A stretch of 64,000 nucleotides of DNA from Desulfomonile tiedjei (GCA_016218715.1 JACRDG010000122.1:1-64000); one strand, 5' to 3'. Positions 44,355 through 52,934 are shown, counted from the stretch's first letter. Made by a program: numbers and translations. The notes: a model not told the origin generated them from the sequence alone.

Positions 44355-45806
44355 TCACCCCTCGAGCGTTTCCAGAAGACGCGTGCTCAAATTGTCGAAA
44401 CTGCCATTGGACATGATCAGGACCACATCGCCTTCCGTCAGTTGGCTAGCGAGGTAGTCCAGGATTCCGTCCGTCTCGTCGAAGGCCCGTGCCGTCTTGC
44501 CGCGAGCGCGGAGATCGTCGGCCAGCCGCCGAGAGCTGAATCGATCGGATGGCGGAAGATGCCCGACGTCACGAGGTTCCCTGACGAGCACCAGGTCCGC
44601 GTCCAGGAGCGCTGACACGTACTCTGTCTGAAACACGGCTCGCCTGCTCGTGTTGGTCCTTGGTTCGAACACCGCCACGAGGCGCCTGCGCGGGAACCGG
44701 GAGCGGACAGCAGCGCAGGTCACTTGGACCGCGGTAGGGTGATGTGCAAAATCGTCGATGACGAGGATTCCTCTGGCTTCACCCACGATCTCCTGTCTTC
44801 TCTTGACACCTCGGAACGATCCCAGTGCCAGGATCGCCTGCTCGACCGGAACGCCGACTCGATGAGCCGCGGCAATCGCCGCGACCGCATTGAGCACGTT
44901 GTGCCGGCCGAATACCGGCAGGGTCGCTGAGGCAACCGGGCTCCCGTTGCGCACGATGGAAGCCCTGATCCCTTCAGGGCTGTCATGGACTTCCGAGGCC
45001 GACCAGTTCGACCCCTTGCCGAATCCGTAGAGAGTTGCGGGGACCGCGGCATTGGCCACGAGGGCACGGACCCGCGGATCGTCGCCGCAGGCCAACAGGA
45101 ATCCGTCCCGCGGGACCAAACCCGCAAACGCGGCGAGCTGCGCTTCAATCTGATCGAGGCTTGCGTAAATGTCCGCATGATCGAATTCGCAGGAGGTAAT
45201 CACCGCGATACTTGGCTGATAGTGCAGCAGTTTCGGCCTCTTGTCGAAATAGGCCGTATCGTACTCGTCCCCTTCGATGACAAAGAAAGGACCGGTGCCC
45301 AAGCGGTAGTTCTTCGCGAAATTCCGTACCAGACCGCCGATCATGAATCCCGGGTCCAGCCCCGCGTGGTGGAGTATCCACGTGATCATTGCGCTTAGGG
45401 TGGTCTTACCATGCGTGCCCGCCACCACAATGCGGGTCTTGTCCCCGCTGAAGTGTCGAATCAGGGCCACCGGCATGGATTCGAATGGTACTCCGGATTG
45501 TTCCAGGGCCACCGCTTCGGGGTTGGTTCGGCGAATCACGTTGCCGACCACCGCCAGGTCGGGCCGAGGATCGAGGTTGTCGGGGCTGTACCCCTCATGT
45601 ACGGTGACTCCCAGTTCCGCCAGGAAGTCGCTCATGGGAGGGTACATGGCCTGATCCGAACCGCTGACCCGGAATCCCCGCTCGTGGAACATACCCGCGA
45701 GTGAAGCCATCCCCGTGCCGCAAATGCCCAGCAAGTGCACGTGGCCGTTGTGCGCGGAACGATTCGCGTTACGCTGAGTGCTGCTTTGAATAGGAATCTT
45801 GGGCAT
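44355..45806 (-). CDS. mpl: UDP-N-acetylmuramate:tripeptide ligase Mpl
   Basis: A 483-residue Mur-ligase family enzyme that recycles the peptidoglycan tripeptide onto UDP-MurNAc. Motifs: HLLGICGTGMASLAGM (UDP-MurNAc binding), VVAGTHGKTT (ATP P-loop, near residue 128), IEGDEYDTAYFDKR, which distinguishes Mpl from MurC, and DDFAHHPTAV. amrS follows at once. The cell wall must contain meso-DAP. Confidence 0.92.
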   Translation of the reverse strand: MPKIPIQSSTQRNANRSAHNGHVHLLGICGTGMASLAGMFHERGFRVSGSDQAMYPPMSDFLAELGVTVHEGYSPDNLDPRPDLAVVGNVIRRTNPEAVALEQSGVPFESMPVALIRHFSGDKTRIVVAGTHGKTTLSAMITWILHHAGLDPGFMIGGLVRNFAKNYRLGTGPFFVIEGDEYDTAYFDKRPKLLHYQPSIAVITSCEFDHADIYASLDQIEAQLAAFAGLVPRDGFLLACGDDPRVRALVANAAVPATLYGFGKGSNWSASEVHDSPEGIRASIVRNGSPVASATLPVFGRHNVLNAVAAIAAAHRVGVPVEQAILALGSFRGVKRRQEIVGEARGILVIDDFAHHPTAVQVTCAAVRSRFPRRRLVAVFEPRTNTSRRAVFQTEYVSALLDADLVLVREPRDVGHLPPSDRFSSRRLADDLRARGKTARAFDETDGILDYLASQLTEGDVVLIMSNGSFDNLSTRLLETLEG

Positions 45807-46175
45807 CTTGAGTTGCTATCACCTGATCGAAACCGTGTCAAGCATCGGAAAAAACACGTGCTTACCGGAAAGCTCGAGCATTCGCTGGCCGATGAACCTG
45901 CTGAACCGAGACCGCTGCTCTCGACGGGAACGTCCCAGGTCCTCAACGGTCCCGTCCTCAGGCCCTTCGAGTTCCGCTCGGTCGCGTAGTACAGGTTTTC
46001 GTAAGTTCAGTCACGCGTCTTGGGGAGTAAGGTGGGACAGGCATCTTGCCTGTCCATCGGAAAATGACAGGCAAGATGCCTGTCCCACCAATACAGCCAC
46101 AGCCAGCGGAGCCGCGGTGGTCTCTAACAACCGCCTCCCACGGGAATACGCGACCCTATGCATGAAACGTGTCCC
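45807..46175. other. intergenic region with family-1 palindrome
   Basis: Separates mpl from a small winged-helix gene, both on the minus strand. It contains the near-perfect palindrome at 46031-46089 and a segment (46147-46167, AATACGCGACC...ATGAAA) resembling the right end of the element at 36994-37126. Confidence 0.5.
46031..46089. repeat. dispersed palindromic element (family 1), best copy
   Basis: Two 24-nt arms (46031-46054 and 46066-46089) are perfect inverted copies around an 11-nt loop. Each arm also contains its own palindrome, GACAGGC-ATCTT-GCCTGTC, so the element can fold as one long or two short hairpins. Related copies are at 13277, 34317, 36994, 57545 and 58104. Confidence 0.9.
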
Positions 46176-46361
46176 TCAACTATCGGAGGGCGCATAGTAG
46201 CAGCGCTTTGGGCACACCACAAAACCCTGCTTCTTGAGCGAGTCGATGATCTTGGAGACTTCCTTGGAATCGAGATCGAGGCTCTTGGCCACGTCTCCAG
46301 GCCTGACCGGCTTTCCCGCCTTTTTCATGGCGCCGAGCACCAGCTTTTCCTTGTCGTCCAT
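46176..46361 (-). CDS. small winged-helix protein (putative regulator)
   Basis: A 61-residue protein: MDDKEKLVLGAMKKAGKPV, then DVAKSLDLDSKEVSKIIDSLKKQGFVV, the pattern of a minimal winged helix, ending CPKRCYYAP with a Cys pair. AGGAAGGG upstream of ATG 46361 fixes the start. Probable DNA binding; target unknown. Confidence 0.75.
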   Translation of the reverse strand: MDDKEKLVLGAMKKAGKPVRPGDVAKSLDLDSKEVSKIIDSLKKQGFVVCPKRCYYAPSDS

Positions 46362-46521
46362 GGCAGTTTCCCTTCCTGCGTAGTTTTCCCGCAATTCTAG
46401 CCCGTCAGCGGCACATGTGCAACTGTTACCGCGGCCGAGGGAATTCATCAATTGCCAGCAAGAGGGTCATTTGCTAAGTAATGTGTACCAAACCCCGGCC
46501 TTGACGGGAAGGAGCATCGAT

Positions 46522-47088
46522 ATGCTGGAACACTATCCCAAAGAAATCGTGATCAAGGACGGTACACCCGTCCTGATTCGTCCGGCGACCAAAGAAGACG
46601 AACAGGCACTGAACGAGTTCTTTGCCCGCATCCCGCAGGATGAGCGCTGGTTTCTTAGAGACGATCTGGCCGATCCCGTGGACCTGCGCCGCTGGATCGA
46701 GCAACTCGACTACAACAAGGTCATGCCCCTGGTGGCGGTGAACCAACAGGACGGCGCCATCATAGCCGAGGTCAGATTGCACAGGCGCCTGGCCCGCTGT
46801 CTGAGGCACGTGGCGCACCTGAGGATCGGGGTGGATCCTGCATACCGGAACCAGAGGCTTGGCACCTGGATGCTCATCGACGTCATCAAGCTCGCCATGG
46901 ACCTGGGGCTGGACAAACTTCTGGCTGAATTCGTCCAAGAAGCCGAGGAAGCCGCCATACACGCGGCGAGAAGACTCGACTTCTTCGAGCACGCGATCAT
47001 CAGGGACTATTGTAAGGACGTGAAGGGGAATTATCACGACCTGCTCATCATGGTAAAAACACTCCATTCAGACTGGTGCGACTTTTGA
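46522..47088 (+). CDS. GNAT family N-acetyltransferase
   Basis: A 188-residue acetyltransferase: LIRPATKEDEQAL start, and the acetyl-CoA-binding segment HLRIGVDPAYRNQRLGTWML near residue 110. AAGGAG precedes ATG 46522. It overlaps the AcuA-like gene by about 13 bp, so the two are coupled. The substrate may be a protein such as acetyl-CoA synthetase. Confidence 0.85.
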   Translation: MLEHYPKEIVIKDGTPVLIRPATKEDEQALNEFFARIPQDERWFLRDDLADPVDLRRWIEQLDYNKVMPLVAVNQQDGAIIAEVRLHRRLARCLRHVAHLRIGVDPAYRNQRLGTWMLIDVIKLAMDLGLDKLLAEFVQEAEEAAIHAARRLDFFEHAIIRDYCKDVKGNYHDLLIMVKTLHSDWCDF

Positions 47089-47747
47089 CCGACGTTTCCC
47101 AAAGAGACAATTCGCGCGACGACGAGAAAGGCGCGATAACCGTGGAAACCCCGAAGGGCCCGGTCCTCATCTATTCGCAGTGCATGCCGGGGTTCTTCAG
47201 CGACCTGCGCCTCGATGCGGGACTCGGCCATTTCTCGCACTATTCGTCGATTATCCAGAAGCTGGAGGTGTTTGAAAAGATCGCGGCCGGTAAAGACGGA
47301 CGGGTCTCCCTGGGCCTCGTGGACGACAAGGTCGTCGTAGCCTACGGCGTGGGATACTATCCCGACTCCACCGAACGCTGGAGCAAGCTCGGGGACCTCA
47401 TGTACGAAGTGGCCGCCATCGAGGTGAGCCGCCACTACCGAAGCATGAAGATTGCCGATGTCATGCTCTCGGAAATGGTAAACGACGAGTTGTTCGCAGA
47501 CAAGATCCTGTACATGAACGGCTTCTCATGGCACTGGGATCTCGACGGTAAGGGGCTTACCATGGCCCAGTACCGCAAGATGATGATGAATTTCTTCAAG
47601 ACGCACGGGTTCCAGGAGAACTACACCAACGAGCCGAATATCGCACTCCGGGAAGAGAACCTCTTCATGGTGCGCATCGGACCCAAGGTTTCCCCCGAAG
47701 ACCAACAACGCTTCCGCAACCTCCGCTTCGGCATCGTCAACCGCTGA
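47076..47747 (+). CDS. AcuA-like protein acetyltransferase
   Basis: A 223-residue GNAT protein resembling Bacillus AcuA, which acetylates and inactivates acetyl-CoA synthetase. Shared features, from memory, are DSTERWSKLGDLMYEVAAIEV, the WHWDLDGK segment near residue 150, YRKMM, TNEPNI and MVRIGPKVS...QRFRNLRF. The start is GTG 47076, or TTG 47085 within TTGA of the previous stop. The last 18 nt of coding sequence lie in the left arm of a palindromic element. Confidence 0.8.
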   Translation: MRLLTDVSQRDNSRDDEKGAITVETPKGPVLIYSQCMPGFFSDLRLDAGLGHFSHYSSIIQKLEVFEKIAAGKDGRVSLGLVDDKVVVAYGVGYYPDSTERWSKLGDLMYEVAAIEVSRHYRSMKIADVMLSEMVNDELFADKILYMNGFSWHWDLDGKGLTMAQYRKMMMNFFKTHGFQENYTNEPNIALREENLFMVRIGPKVSPEDQQRFRNLRFGIVNR

Positions 47748-47852
47748 CACCAGAGGCTTCCAAGAAGCAATCTGGGGGGAACTTCTTTGCACAAAGAAGT
47801 TCCCCCGAATTATTCCTTGGATTGCCACTCGGTGTCAGCGGTTGACGATGCC
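47730..47852. repeat. dispersed palindromic element (family 2) with 22-bp perfect outer arms
   Basis: Outer arms 47730-47751 and 47831-47852 are perfect inverted copies of 22 bp. The left arm contains the final codons and stop of the AcuA-like gene. Inside, GGGGGAACTTCTTTG (47775-47789) pairs perfectly with CAAAGAAGTTCCCCC (47792-47806). This could serve as a two-way transcription stop between acuA and cdd. Confidence 0.85.
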
Positions 47853-47898
47853 GGAAGTGCTTGACCCGAATGCCGGGGTGATGATATCCAGGGTCGCC

Positions 47899-48396
47899 AT
47901 GAGTTCCATCCATTCGGTGACCTTGGATCACACTAATGAAGCACAGTGGCGACTGGAAGAGCTGCTCTCCGCGGCTCACCAGGTCAAGGAGAACGCGTCC
48001 GTCCCCTTGAGCCGATTCCGCGTGGGCGCGGCAGTCCTGACCAGGAGCGGTGACATCTTCGAGGGGTGCAATACCGAGTCGCTCATCCCCGTGCTCGGGG
48101 TGTGCGCGGAGCGAAACGCGATCAATCATGCCTTGATTCACGGCGAGAAATCCTTCATCGCGGTGGCGGTCGTGTCGGATCTCCATTCCCCCTTGTTGCC
48201 CTGCGGCACCTGCCTGCAATACCTCCAGGAATTCGCCCGGCAGGACGGCCGAGACATCCTCATCATCGCGGAGGGACGCTCCGGAGATCGCGTCATTACC
48301 AGCCTGGACGAGCTATTCAAAGGGGGATTTCCGCCGGAGACCACGGTCACGGAAATTCAGGAGTGCTTTCGCTGGACCACCGGCGATGAAGAGTAG
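47899..48396 (+). CDS. cdd: cytidine deaminase
   Basis: A 165-residue zinc enzyme converting cytidine to uridine. Motifs: FRVGAAV, CNTES and CAERNAI (zinc Cys and catalytic Glu), and PCGTCLQYL. ATG 47899, with AGGG upstream, is preferred; the frame is open from 47842, inside the palindromic element. A tail of about 25 residues extends past the usual end. Confidence 0.93.
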   Translation: MSSIHSVTLDHTNEAQWRLEELLSAAHQVKENASVPLSRFRVGAAVLTRSGDIFEGCNTESLIPVLGVCAERNAINHALIHGEKSFIAVAVVSDLHSPLLPCGTCLQYLQEFARQDGRDILIIAEGRSGDRVITSLDELFKGGFPPETTVTEIQECFRWTTGDEE

Positions 48397-48469
48397 CACC
48401 ACGACACGCTCGCTCCCCTCAAGCCTATTCTGCGGCTTCCCTCGACAAACATCTATGACAACAATACTA

Positions 48470-48499
48470 TTGCAATATCGGTATGATTTGTGGTATAGT
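48470..48499 (+). promoter_or_regulatory. putative sigma-70 promoter
   Basis: TTGCAA (48470-48475) and TATAGT (48494-48499) stand 18 bp apart, 30 bp before ATG 48529. This predicts a leader of about 22 nt carrying the GGAG ribosome site. Confidence 0.5.
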
Positions 48500-48528
48500 T
48501 AATGTATTCCATTAACTGGAGCACCACA

Positions 48529-48933
48529 ATGAAACGAGTACTCACGGTCACCAAGACCACGCGAGTGCTGAAGATCAGGGATCTCCTTGCCGACATGCAG
48601 GCGGGAATCAGTGACGAGGACCTGCTGGACCGACACAATCTGCGCTGGGAGCAGCTCGAAAAGGTTTACAGCAAGCTCTATTACGGCGGTTTCCTCAGTC
48701 AGGAGGACTTGAGCTGGAGGGTAGAGCTCAGGAACGGCAGGGACGCGTCACACATTCCCTTCACGGAGCTTGAAGCTTCCGGCACGTTGTACCAGTGCGG
48801 GATCTGCGGCTTCGTATCTCCGCTCCACTTCAGCACCTGTCCCCGATGCCGCGAGATCAACCTCCGGCGCCTGACGACGCGGGTTCTCAATTCCGCCACG
48901 TCGAGTCAAGTCGTTCACCAGAGCGCCTATTAG
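48529..48933 (+). CDS. HTH-like plus zinc-ribbon protein
   Basis: A 134-residue soluble protein. Residues 15-65 are a helical domain (IRDLLADMQAGISDEDLLDRH...) matching the one in the protein at 12269-13174: G-x-SDE[DE]L-x-x-[RK]H and a final LS-x-x-DL-x-x-R. A CxxC-x10-CxxC zinc ribbon follows at Cys90/93/104/107. There is no membrane segment. It is likely a DNA- or RNA-binding regulator; the target is unknown. GGAG precedes ATG 48529. Confidence 0.75.
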   Translation: MKRVLTVTKTTRVLKIRDLLADMQAGISDEDLLDRHNLRWEQLEKVYSKLYYGGFLSQEDLSWRVELRNGRDASHIPFTELEASGTLYQCGICGFVSPLHFSTCPRCREINLRRLTTRVLNSATSSQVVHQSAY

Positions 48934-49372
48934 GGTCACGCATCCGCGGCCCCGGCCCGCACGCCTTCCACTAGAAATGACGGTCCTATCCATTCTCGGG
49001 TGGGACCGTCCCGCCGCGAATTGGTATCAGCCCCTCGGTCCTGGAGCAGTTCCACGCCGTGACCGCCATCAAATTCGCCTGGAGGGAGGCGCAGAGGAAA
49101 CTTTGCTGGGCACGTGGTCTTTCCACCATGCAGTCCAGGTATTTCGCGCTCGTCCTTCCCGTCGAGGTCAATCTGTCCTGTGGTTCACGACCGGCAAGAG
49201 GTTGGCGCAATCGAACCCACACGCCACCGATTCGAGAACTTGCGGATTGCCTGGAACGCGGAATAGCGGCATAATCGGCGTGACAGATGCGGCGCGGAAC
49301 CTGCCCAAGGTTCGAGAAGTCCTATTGTTAAGAATAGTTGAGATACCTCAATTCCGTTGGAGAGGGGAAGAG
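48934..49372. other. intergenic region upstream of nrdJ
   Basis: The nrdJ frame is open back to 48977, but the translation there is low-complexity and not family-like. I looked for a cobalamin riboswitch and saw none. One frame (49023-49274) gives a plausible-looking but unrecognised peptide without a good start. Confidence 0.4.
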
Positions 49373-52114
49373 ATGGCCAGGCGGCTCAAATCAGTGAACA
49401 GTCCCACAGCAAAGCGGCGTGCCACGACTTCGCGTGCGTCCGCTGAAGCGCTGACATTTCGACGGTTCTTCTCCACGGCAGGCCAAGATCCGCTGGAAGG
49501 CGTGGAGTGGTCCGAACGATCCGCAACCATACGGGATGCGACCGGCAAGGTTATTTTCGAGCAGCACAACATTGAAGCGCCGTCTTCCTGGTCCGACATG
49601 GCGCTCAACGTCGTTGCTTCCCGGTACTTCAGGGGAAAGGTCGGGACTCCCGAACGGGAGAACAGCGTCCGGCATCTTATTTGCCGGGTTACGGACACGA
49701 TACTCGAGTGGGGGAAAGAACAGGGGTATTTCGCGACCGATGAGGATGCGGCCGTGTTCCGGGACGAACTCGTGTATCTGATCGTGCACCAGATAGCCTC
49801 GTTCAACAGCCCCGTGTGGTTCAACGTCGGGGTCGAACCGAATCCCCAGTGTTCGGCTTGCTTCATCCTCAGTGTGGATGACTCCATGGGTTCTATCCTG
49901 GAATGGTATCGGCAGGAAGGGATGATCTTCAAAGGCGGGTCCGGTGCCGGGATAAACGTGTCTCGACTCAGATCCTTGCGAGAACGCCTCAGCGGCGGAG
50001 GAACCGCTTCCGGGCCGGTATCTTTTATGAAGGCTGCAGATTCGCTGGCGGGGGTGATCAAATCAGGGGGAAAGACGCGTCGGGCAGCCAAGATGGCCAT
50101 TCTTGACGCGGAACACCCGGACGTTTTTGAATTCATTCGCAGCAAGGCGACCGAGGAGAGTAAGGCGCAGGCGCTCGTGCGAGCCGGGTACGACGACTCG
50201 TTCGAGGGGCCGGCGTACAATACGGTCGCGTTTCAGAACTCGAATCATTCCGTGCGGGTGACCGATGAGTTCATGGAGGCGGATCAGAAGGACGAAGAGT
50301 GGAAGACCAGGCTCGTGGTGACCGGCGAACCAGCGGACACGTTCCGCGCAAGGGACGTCATGCGAGAAATCGCCCTCGCGGCTCATGCCTGCGGAGATCC
50401 CGGGATCCAGTTCCACACGACCATCAACGGGTGGCACACCTGTCCCGAGACAAGCCCAATCAGGGCTTCGAACCCCTGTTCGGAATATATGCATGTGGAC
50501 GATTCGGCCTGTAACCTGGCTTCCGTAAGGCTTTCCGCATTCCTGGACGAATCGGATCGGTTCCAGGTGGGCGCCTTTCAGCATGCGGTGGACGTCATGA
50601 TCACCGCACAGGATGTCCTGGTGGACAAGGCCTCGTACCCGACCCCGGCCATCACGAGAAACTCGCACCGGCTGCGAGCCCTCGGGCTCGGGTTTGCGGA
50701 TCTGGGATCGCTCATCATGAGATTGGGACTGGCGTACGACTCTGACGCAGGCCGTTCCTGGGGAGCAGCCATTGCATCGCTCATGACCGCGGAAGCATAC
50801 GCGCAATCCGCGCGAATTGCGCGTGGCCGCGGCGCGTTCGCGGAATTCGAGAGGAATCGGACCGCGATGCTCCGCGTCATCCAGAGGCATCGCGACAACA
50901 ATGACCGCATAGACTCATCGCTCGTTCCCGGGGAAGTCGTGAGCGCAGCCATCAAGGCCTGGGAGCATGCCCTGGAACTCGGGGAACGCTTCGGGTACGC
51001 CAATTGCCAGACCACCGTCCTCGCGCCGACCGGGACCGTCGCATTCATGATGGATTGCGACACCACCGGCATCGAACCTGAATTGGCTCTCGTGAAGTAC
51101 AAGGCCCTGGTGGGAGGCGGCCAGCTCAAGCTGGTCAACCGTGCAGTGGGGCCGGCCCTGGAAAAACTGGGGTACACTCCTTCGGAGATTCAGCTTATCC
51201 TGCAAAAAATCGAGGAGACCGGCACCATAGAAGGGATCGAAGAGATCAAGCCCGAGCATCAGTCCGTCTTCGACTGTGCGTTTAGGCCGCTTCGCGGGAA
51301 GCGGTACATATCGACGCAGGGGCACCTCCTCATGATGGCGTCCGTGCAGCCGTTCATTTCCGGCGCGATCTCCAAGACCGTGAATTTACGGCGTGACACG
51401 ACTGTGGCGGAAATCGAAGAGATCTTTCGCCTCGCCTGGAAGCTGGGGCTCAAGTCGATCTCGGTCTATCGCGACGGCTGCAAGGGGTTCCAGCCGCTCG
51501 TCCTGAGTTCCCGGGAGATCGGAACCACCGCCCGTCCGGTGCGCCACCGCCTGCCCGTGGACTGCAAGAGCGCTCGCCACAAATTCGAGATCGCCGGGCA
51601 GAAGGGGTACATCCACACCGGATTCTACGAGGACGGCAAGGTCGGAGAGATCTTTATCAGCGTGTCCAAGGAGGGGAGCACCATTTCAGGGCTGATGGAC
51701 ACCATCGCGACACTCACCTCCATTGCGCTCCAGTACGGCGTGCCCCTGGAAGTGCTGGTGAACAAGTTCAGCCACGTCAGGTTCGAACCCTCGGGGTTCA
51801 CGAGCAATCCGGACGTCCCCTTCGCAAAATCCCTCACCGATTACATTTTCCGCTACCTCGGAACCCGTTTCCTGACACGGGAACAGCAGGAATCCGCGGG
51901 GCTGCTCGCCGCTCGTGATGCCGGCGAGCAGACGCAGCAGGGGGCCGCGGGAGCCGCCGGAAGCCGTACGCAGATTCTCACCGGAGGGGTATTCGGACAC
52001 GCGTTCCAGCCCCAGTCAGACGCTCCGCCGTGCCAAGACTGCGGCGCGATTACCGTGAGGAGCGGTTCCTGCTACAAGTGTCTCAACTGCGGCGCCACAT
52101 ACGGATGCTCTTGA
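49373..52114 (+). CDS. nrdJ: adenosylcobalamin-dependent ribonucleotide reductase (class II)
   Basis: A 913-residue enzyme making deoxyribonucleotides without oxygen. Motifs: FNSPVWFNVG, PQCSACFILSVDD (first redox Cys), GMIFKGGSGAGINVSRLRS, NPCSEYMHVDDSACNL (thiyl Cys and Glu) and APTGTVAFMMDCDTTGIEPE. A C-terminal Cys-rich ribbon (CQDCG...CYKCLNCGATYGCS) is typical of NrdJ. GGAGAGGGG lies before ATG 49373. It requires B12. Confidence 0.96.
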   Translation: MARRLKSVNSPTAKRRATTSRASAEALTFRRFFSTAGQDPLEGVEWSERSATIRDATGKVIFEQHNIEAPSSWSDMALNVVASRYFRGKVGTPERENSVRHLICRVTDTILEWGKEQGYFATDEDAAVFRDELVYLIVHQIASFNSPVWFNVGVEPNPQCSACFILSVDDSMGSILEWYRQEGMIFKGGSGAGINVSRLRSLRERLSGGGTASGPVSFMKAADSLAGVIKSGGKTRRAAKMAILDAEHPDVFEFIRSKATEESKAQALVRAGYDDSFEGPAYNTVAFQNSNHSVRVTDEFMEADQKDEEWKTRLVVTGEPADTFRARDVMREIALAAHACGDPGIQFHTTINGWHTCPETSPIRASNPCSEYMHVDDSACNLASVRLSAFLDESDRFQVGAFQHAVDVMITAQDVLVDKASYPTPAITRNSHRLRALGLGFADLGSLIMRLGLAYDSDAGRSWGAAIASLMTAEAYAQSARIARGRGAFAEFERNRTAMLRVIQRHRDNNDRIDSSLVPGEVVSAAIKAWEHALELGERFGYANCQTTVLAPTGTVAFMMDCDTTGIEPELALVKYKALVGGGQLKLVNRAVGPALEKLGYTPSEIQLILQKIEETGTIEGIEEIKPEHQSVFDCAFRPLRGKRYISTQGHLLMMASVQPFISGAISKTVNLRRDTTVAEIEEIFRLAWKLGLKSISVYRDGCKGFQPLVLSSREIGTTARPVRHRLPVDCKSARHKFEIAGQKGYIHTGFYEDGKVGEIFISVSKEGSTISGLMDTIATLTSIALQYGVPLEVLVNKFSHVRFEPSGFTSNPDVPFAKSLTDYIFRYLGTRFLTREQQESAGLLAARDAGEQTQQGAAGAAGSRTQILTGGVFGHAFQPQSDAPPCQDCGAITVRSGSCYKCLNCGATYGCS

Positions 52115-52504
52115 CAATCTAGCCTCTATCGGCGAACCTGTAGGATAGTGTCGTTTCGTCAGCACGTCGCATCCGATTCACGAGGATGTAGCACCGGGGG
52201 AGGGGGGGCGATCCCCTCTGCGATTTCAGGTACTTGAGATCGAGTGGTACGAGCACGGGTTCCCATCGGCGCGTAATGTACGCGCATGACCCCTTTGGTG
52301 AGGGGTCGGAAGCCGCGTCGAGGTGTTTTTTTTTCGCGTCTGAGATTTTTCTTGCGCGTTCGTTGCACATCCTATCTTAGACCTGCGAGGCTCTAGGAGC
52401 GCGCTTGGGGGAAGCCGGCGGTCTCGTCTGGGAACGATCCGTGAAGGATTGCGTTCAGCAGAACGTCTAGACAAACACTTTACCTTATCTTATAAATTAC
52501 CTTC
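52115..52504. other. intergenic region downstream of nrdJ
   Basis: No gene seen. A GACCCCT...AGGGGTC hairpin (about 52289-52308) is followed some 17 nt later by a run of nine T (52324-52332), too distant for a classic terminator. A G-rich stretch lies near 52196-52209. Confidence 0.35.
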
Positions 52505-52650
52505 AGGCAAACGTAAATGTGCCTCATTATCAGGCACCTTTCGGGCCAATGGCCGGGAGAGGCCAAAACAAGTGCCGCCGGGTGTGTTTCCGGACGGCTG
52601 ATCGATTCGGGAATCCCCCGTCACTTACGCCGGCGGGGAAGAGCCGAATC
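52505..52650 (+). ncRNA. candidate structured leader RNA
   Basis: A series of stems lies upstream of ATG 52678: AGGCA/TGCCT (52505-52524), GGCAC/GTGCC (52533-52576), GCCGCCGG/CCGG-A-CGGC (52574-52598), GATTCGG/CCGAATC (52604-52650) with CCCCG/CGGGG inside it. The second and third stems share bases 52574-52576, so they compete. This is the layout of a switch, but it matches no riboswitch I know. Confidence 0.4.
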
Positions 52651-52677
52651 TTTGGTCACTTCATGAAAGGAGGAGAG

Positions 52678-52905
52678 ATGGAAATCGGAGACGTTATTCA
52701 TCTGGACGGGCAGAAGGCAGAGTACAGCCTCTATGGTCGGGATCGGTTCACGAGCTGCACGCTACCGGACGGCAATTACGTCATCGTGGAGATTGAAAAC
52801 GACGGATTCGTAAAACTTGCCTGGAGGGAATTCGGCGGCGTTCCTTCACGAAAACACCGGTACCGAATCAACACGGAAGCCTTTGTGGTGACTCACGACG
52901 CTTAG
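52678..52905 (+). CDS. hypothetical protein
   Basis: A 75-residue, probably beta-rich soluble protein (MEIGDVIHLDGQKAEYSLYG ... NYVIVEIENDGFVKLAW). AAAGGAGG, 4 nt before ATG 52678, is one of the strongest ribosome sites in the window. The membrane-protein gene follows 29 bp later. Family not recognised. Confidence 0.65.
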   Translation: MEIGDVIHLDGQKAEYSLYGRDRFTSCTLPDGNYVIVEIENDGFVKLAWREFGGVPSRKHRYRINTEAFVVTHDA

Positions 52906-52934
52906 GAGATTTTCTCACTACATACCGGAGTGTT

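Noticed and set aside
43315-44457. 380-codon plus-strand open frame
   Set aside because: Antisense to amrS, which has an intact radical SAM motif.
49023-49274. Possible small gene or gene remnant before nrdJ
   Set aside because: The translation looks partly protein-like but has no ribosome site, no convincing start and no family.
48934-49372. Possible cobalamin riboswitch upstream of the B12-dependent nrdJ
   Set aside because: No B12-box-like GCCACTG or matching stem arrangement was found by eye.
52289-52332. Terminator after nrdJ
   Set aside because: The GACCCCT/AGGGGTC hairpin is separated from the T run by about 17 nt, so it is not a standard rho-independent terminator.
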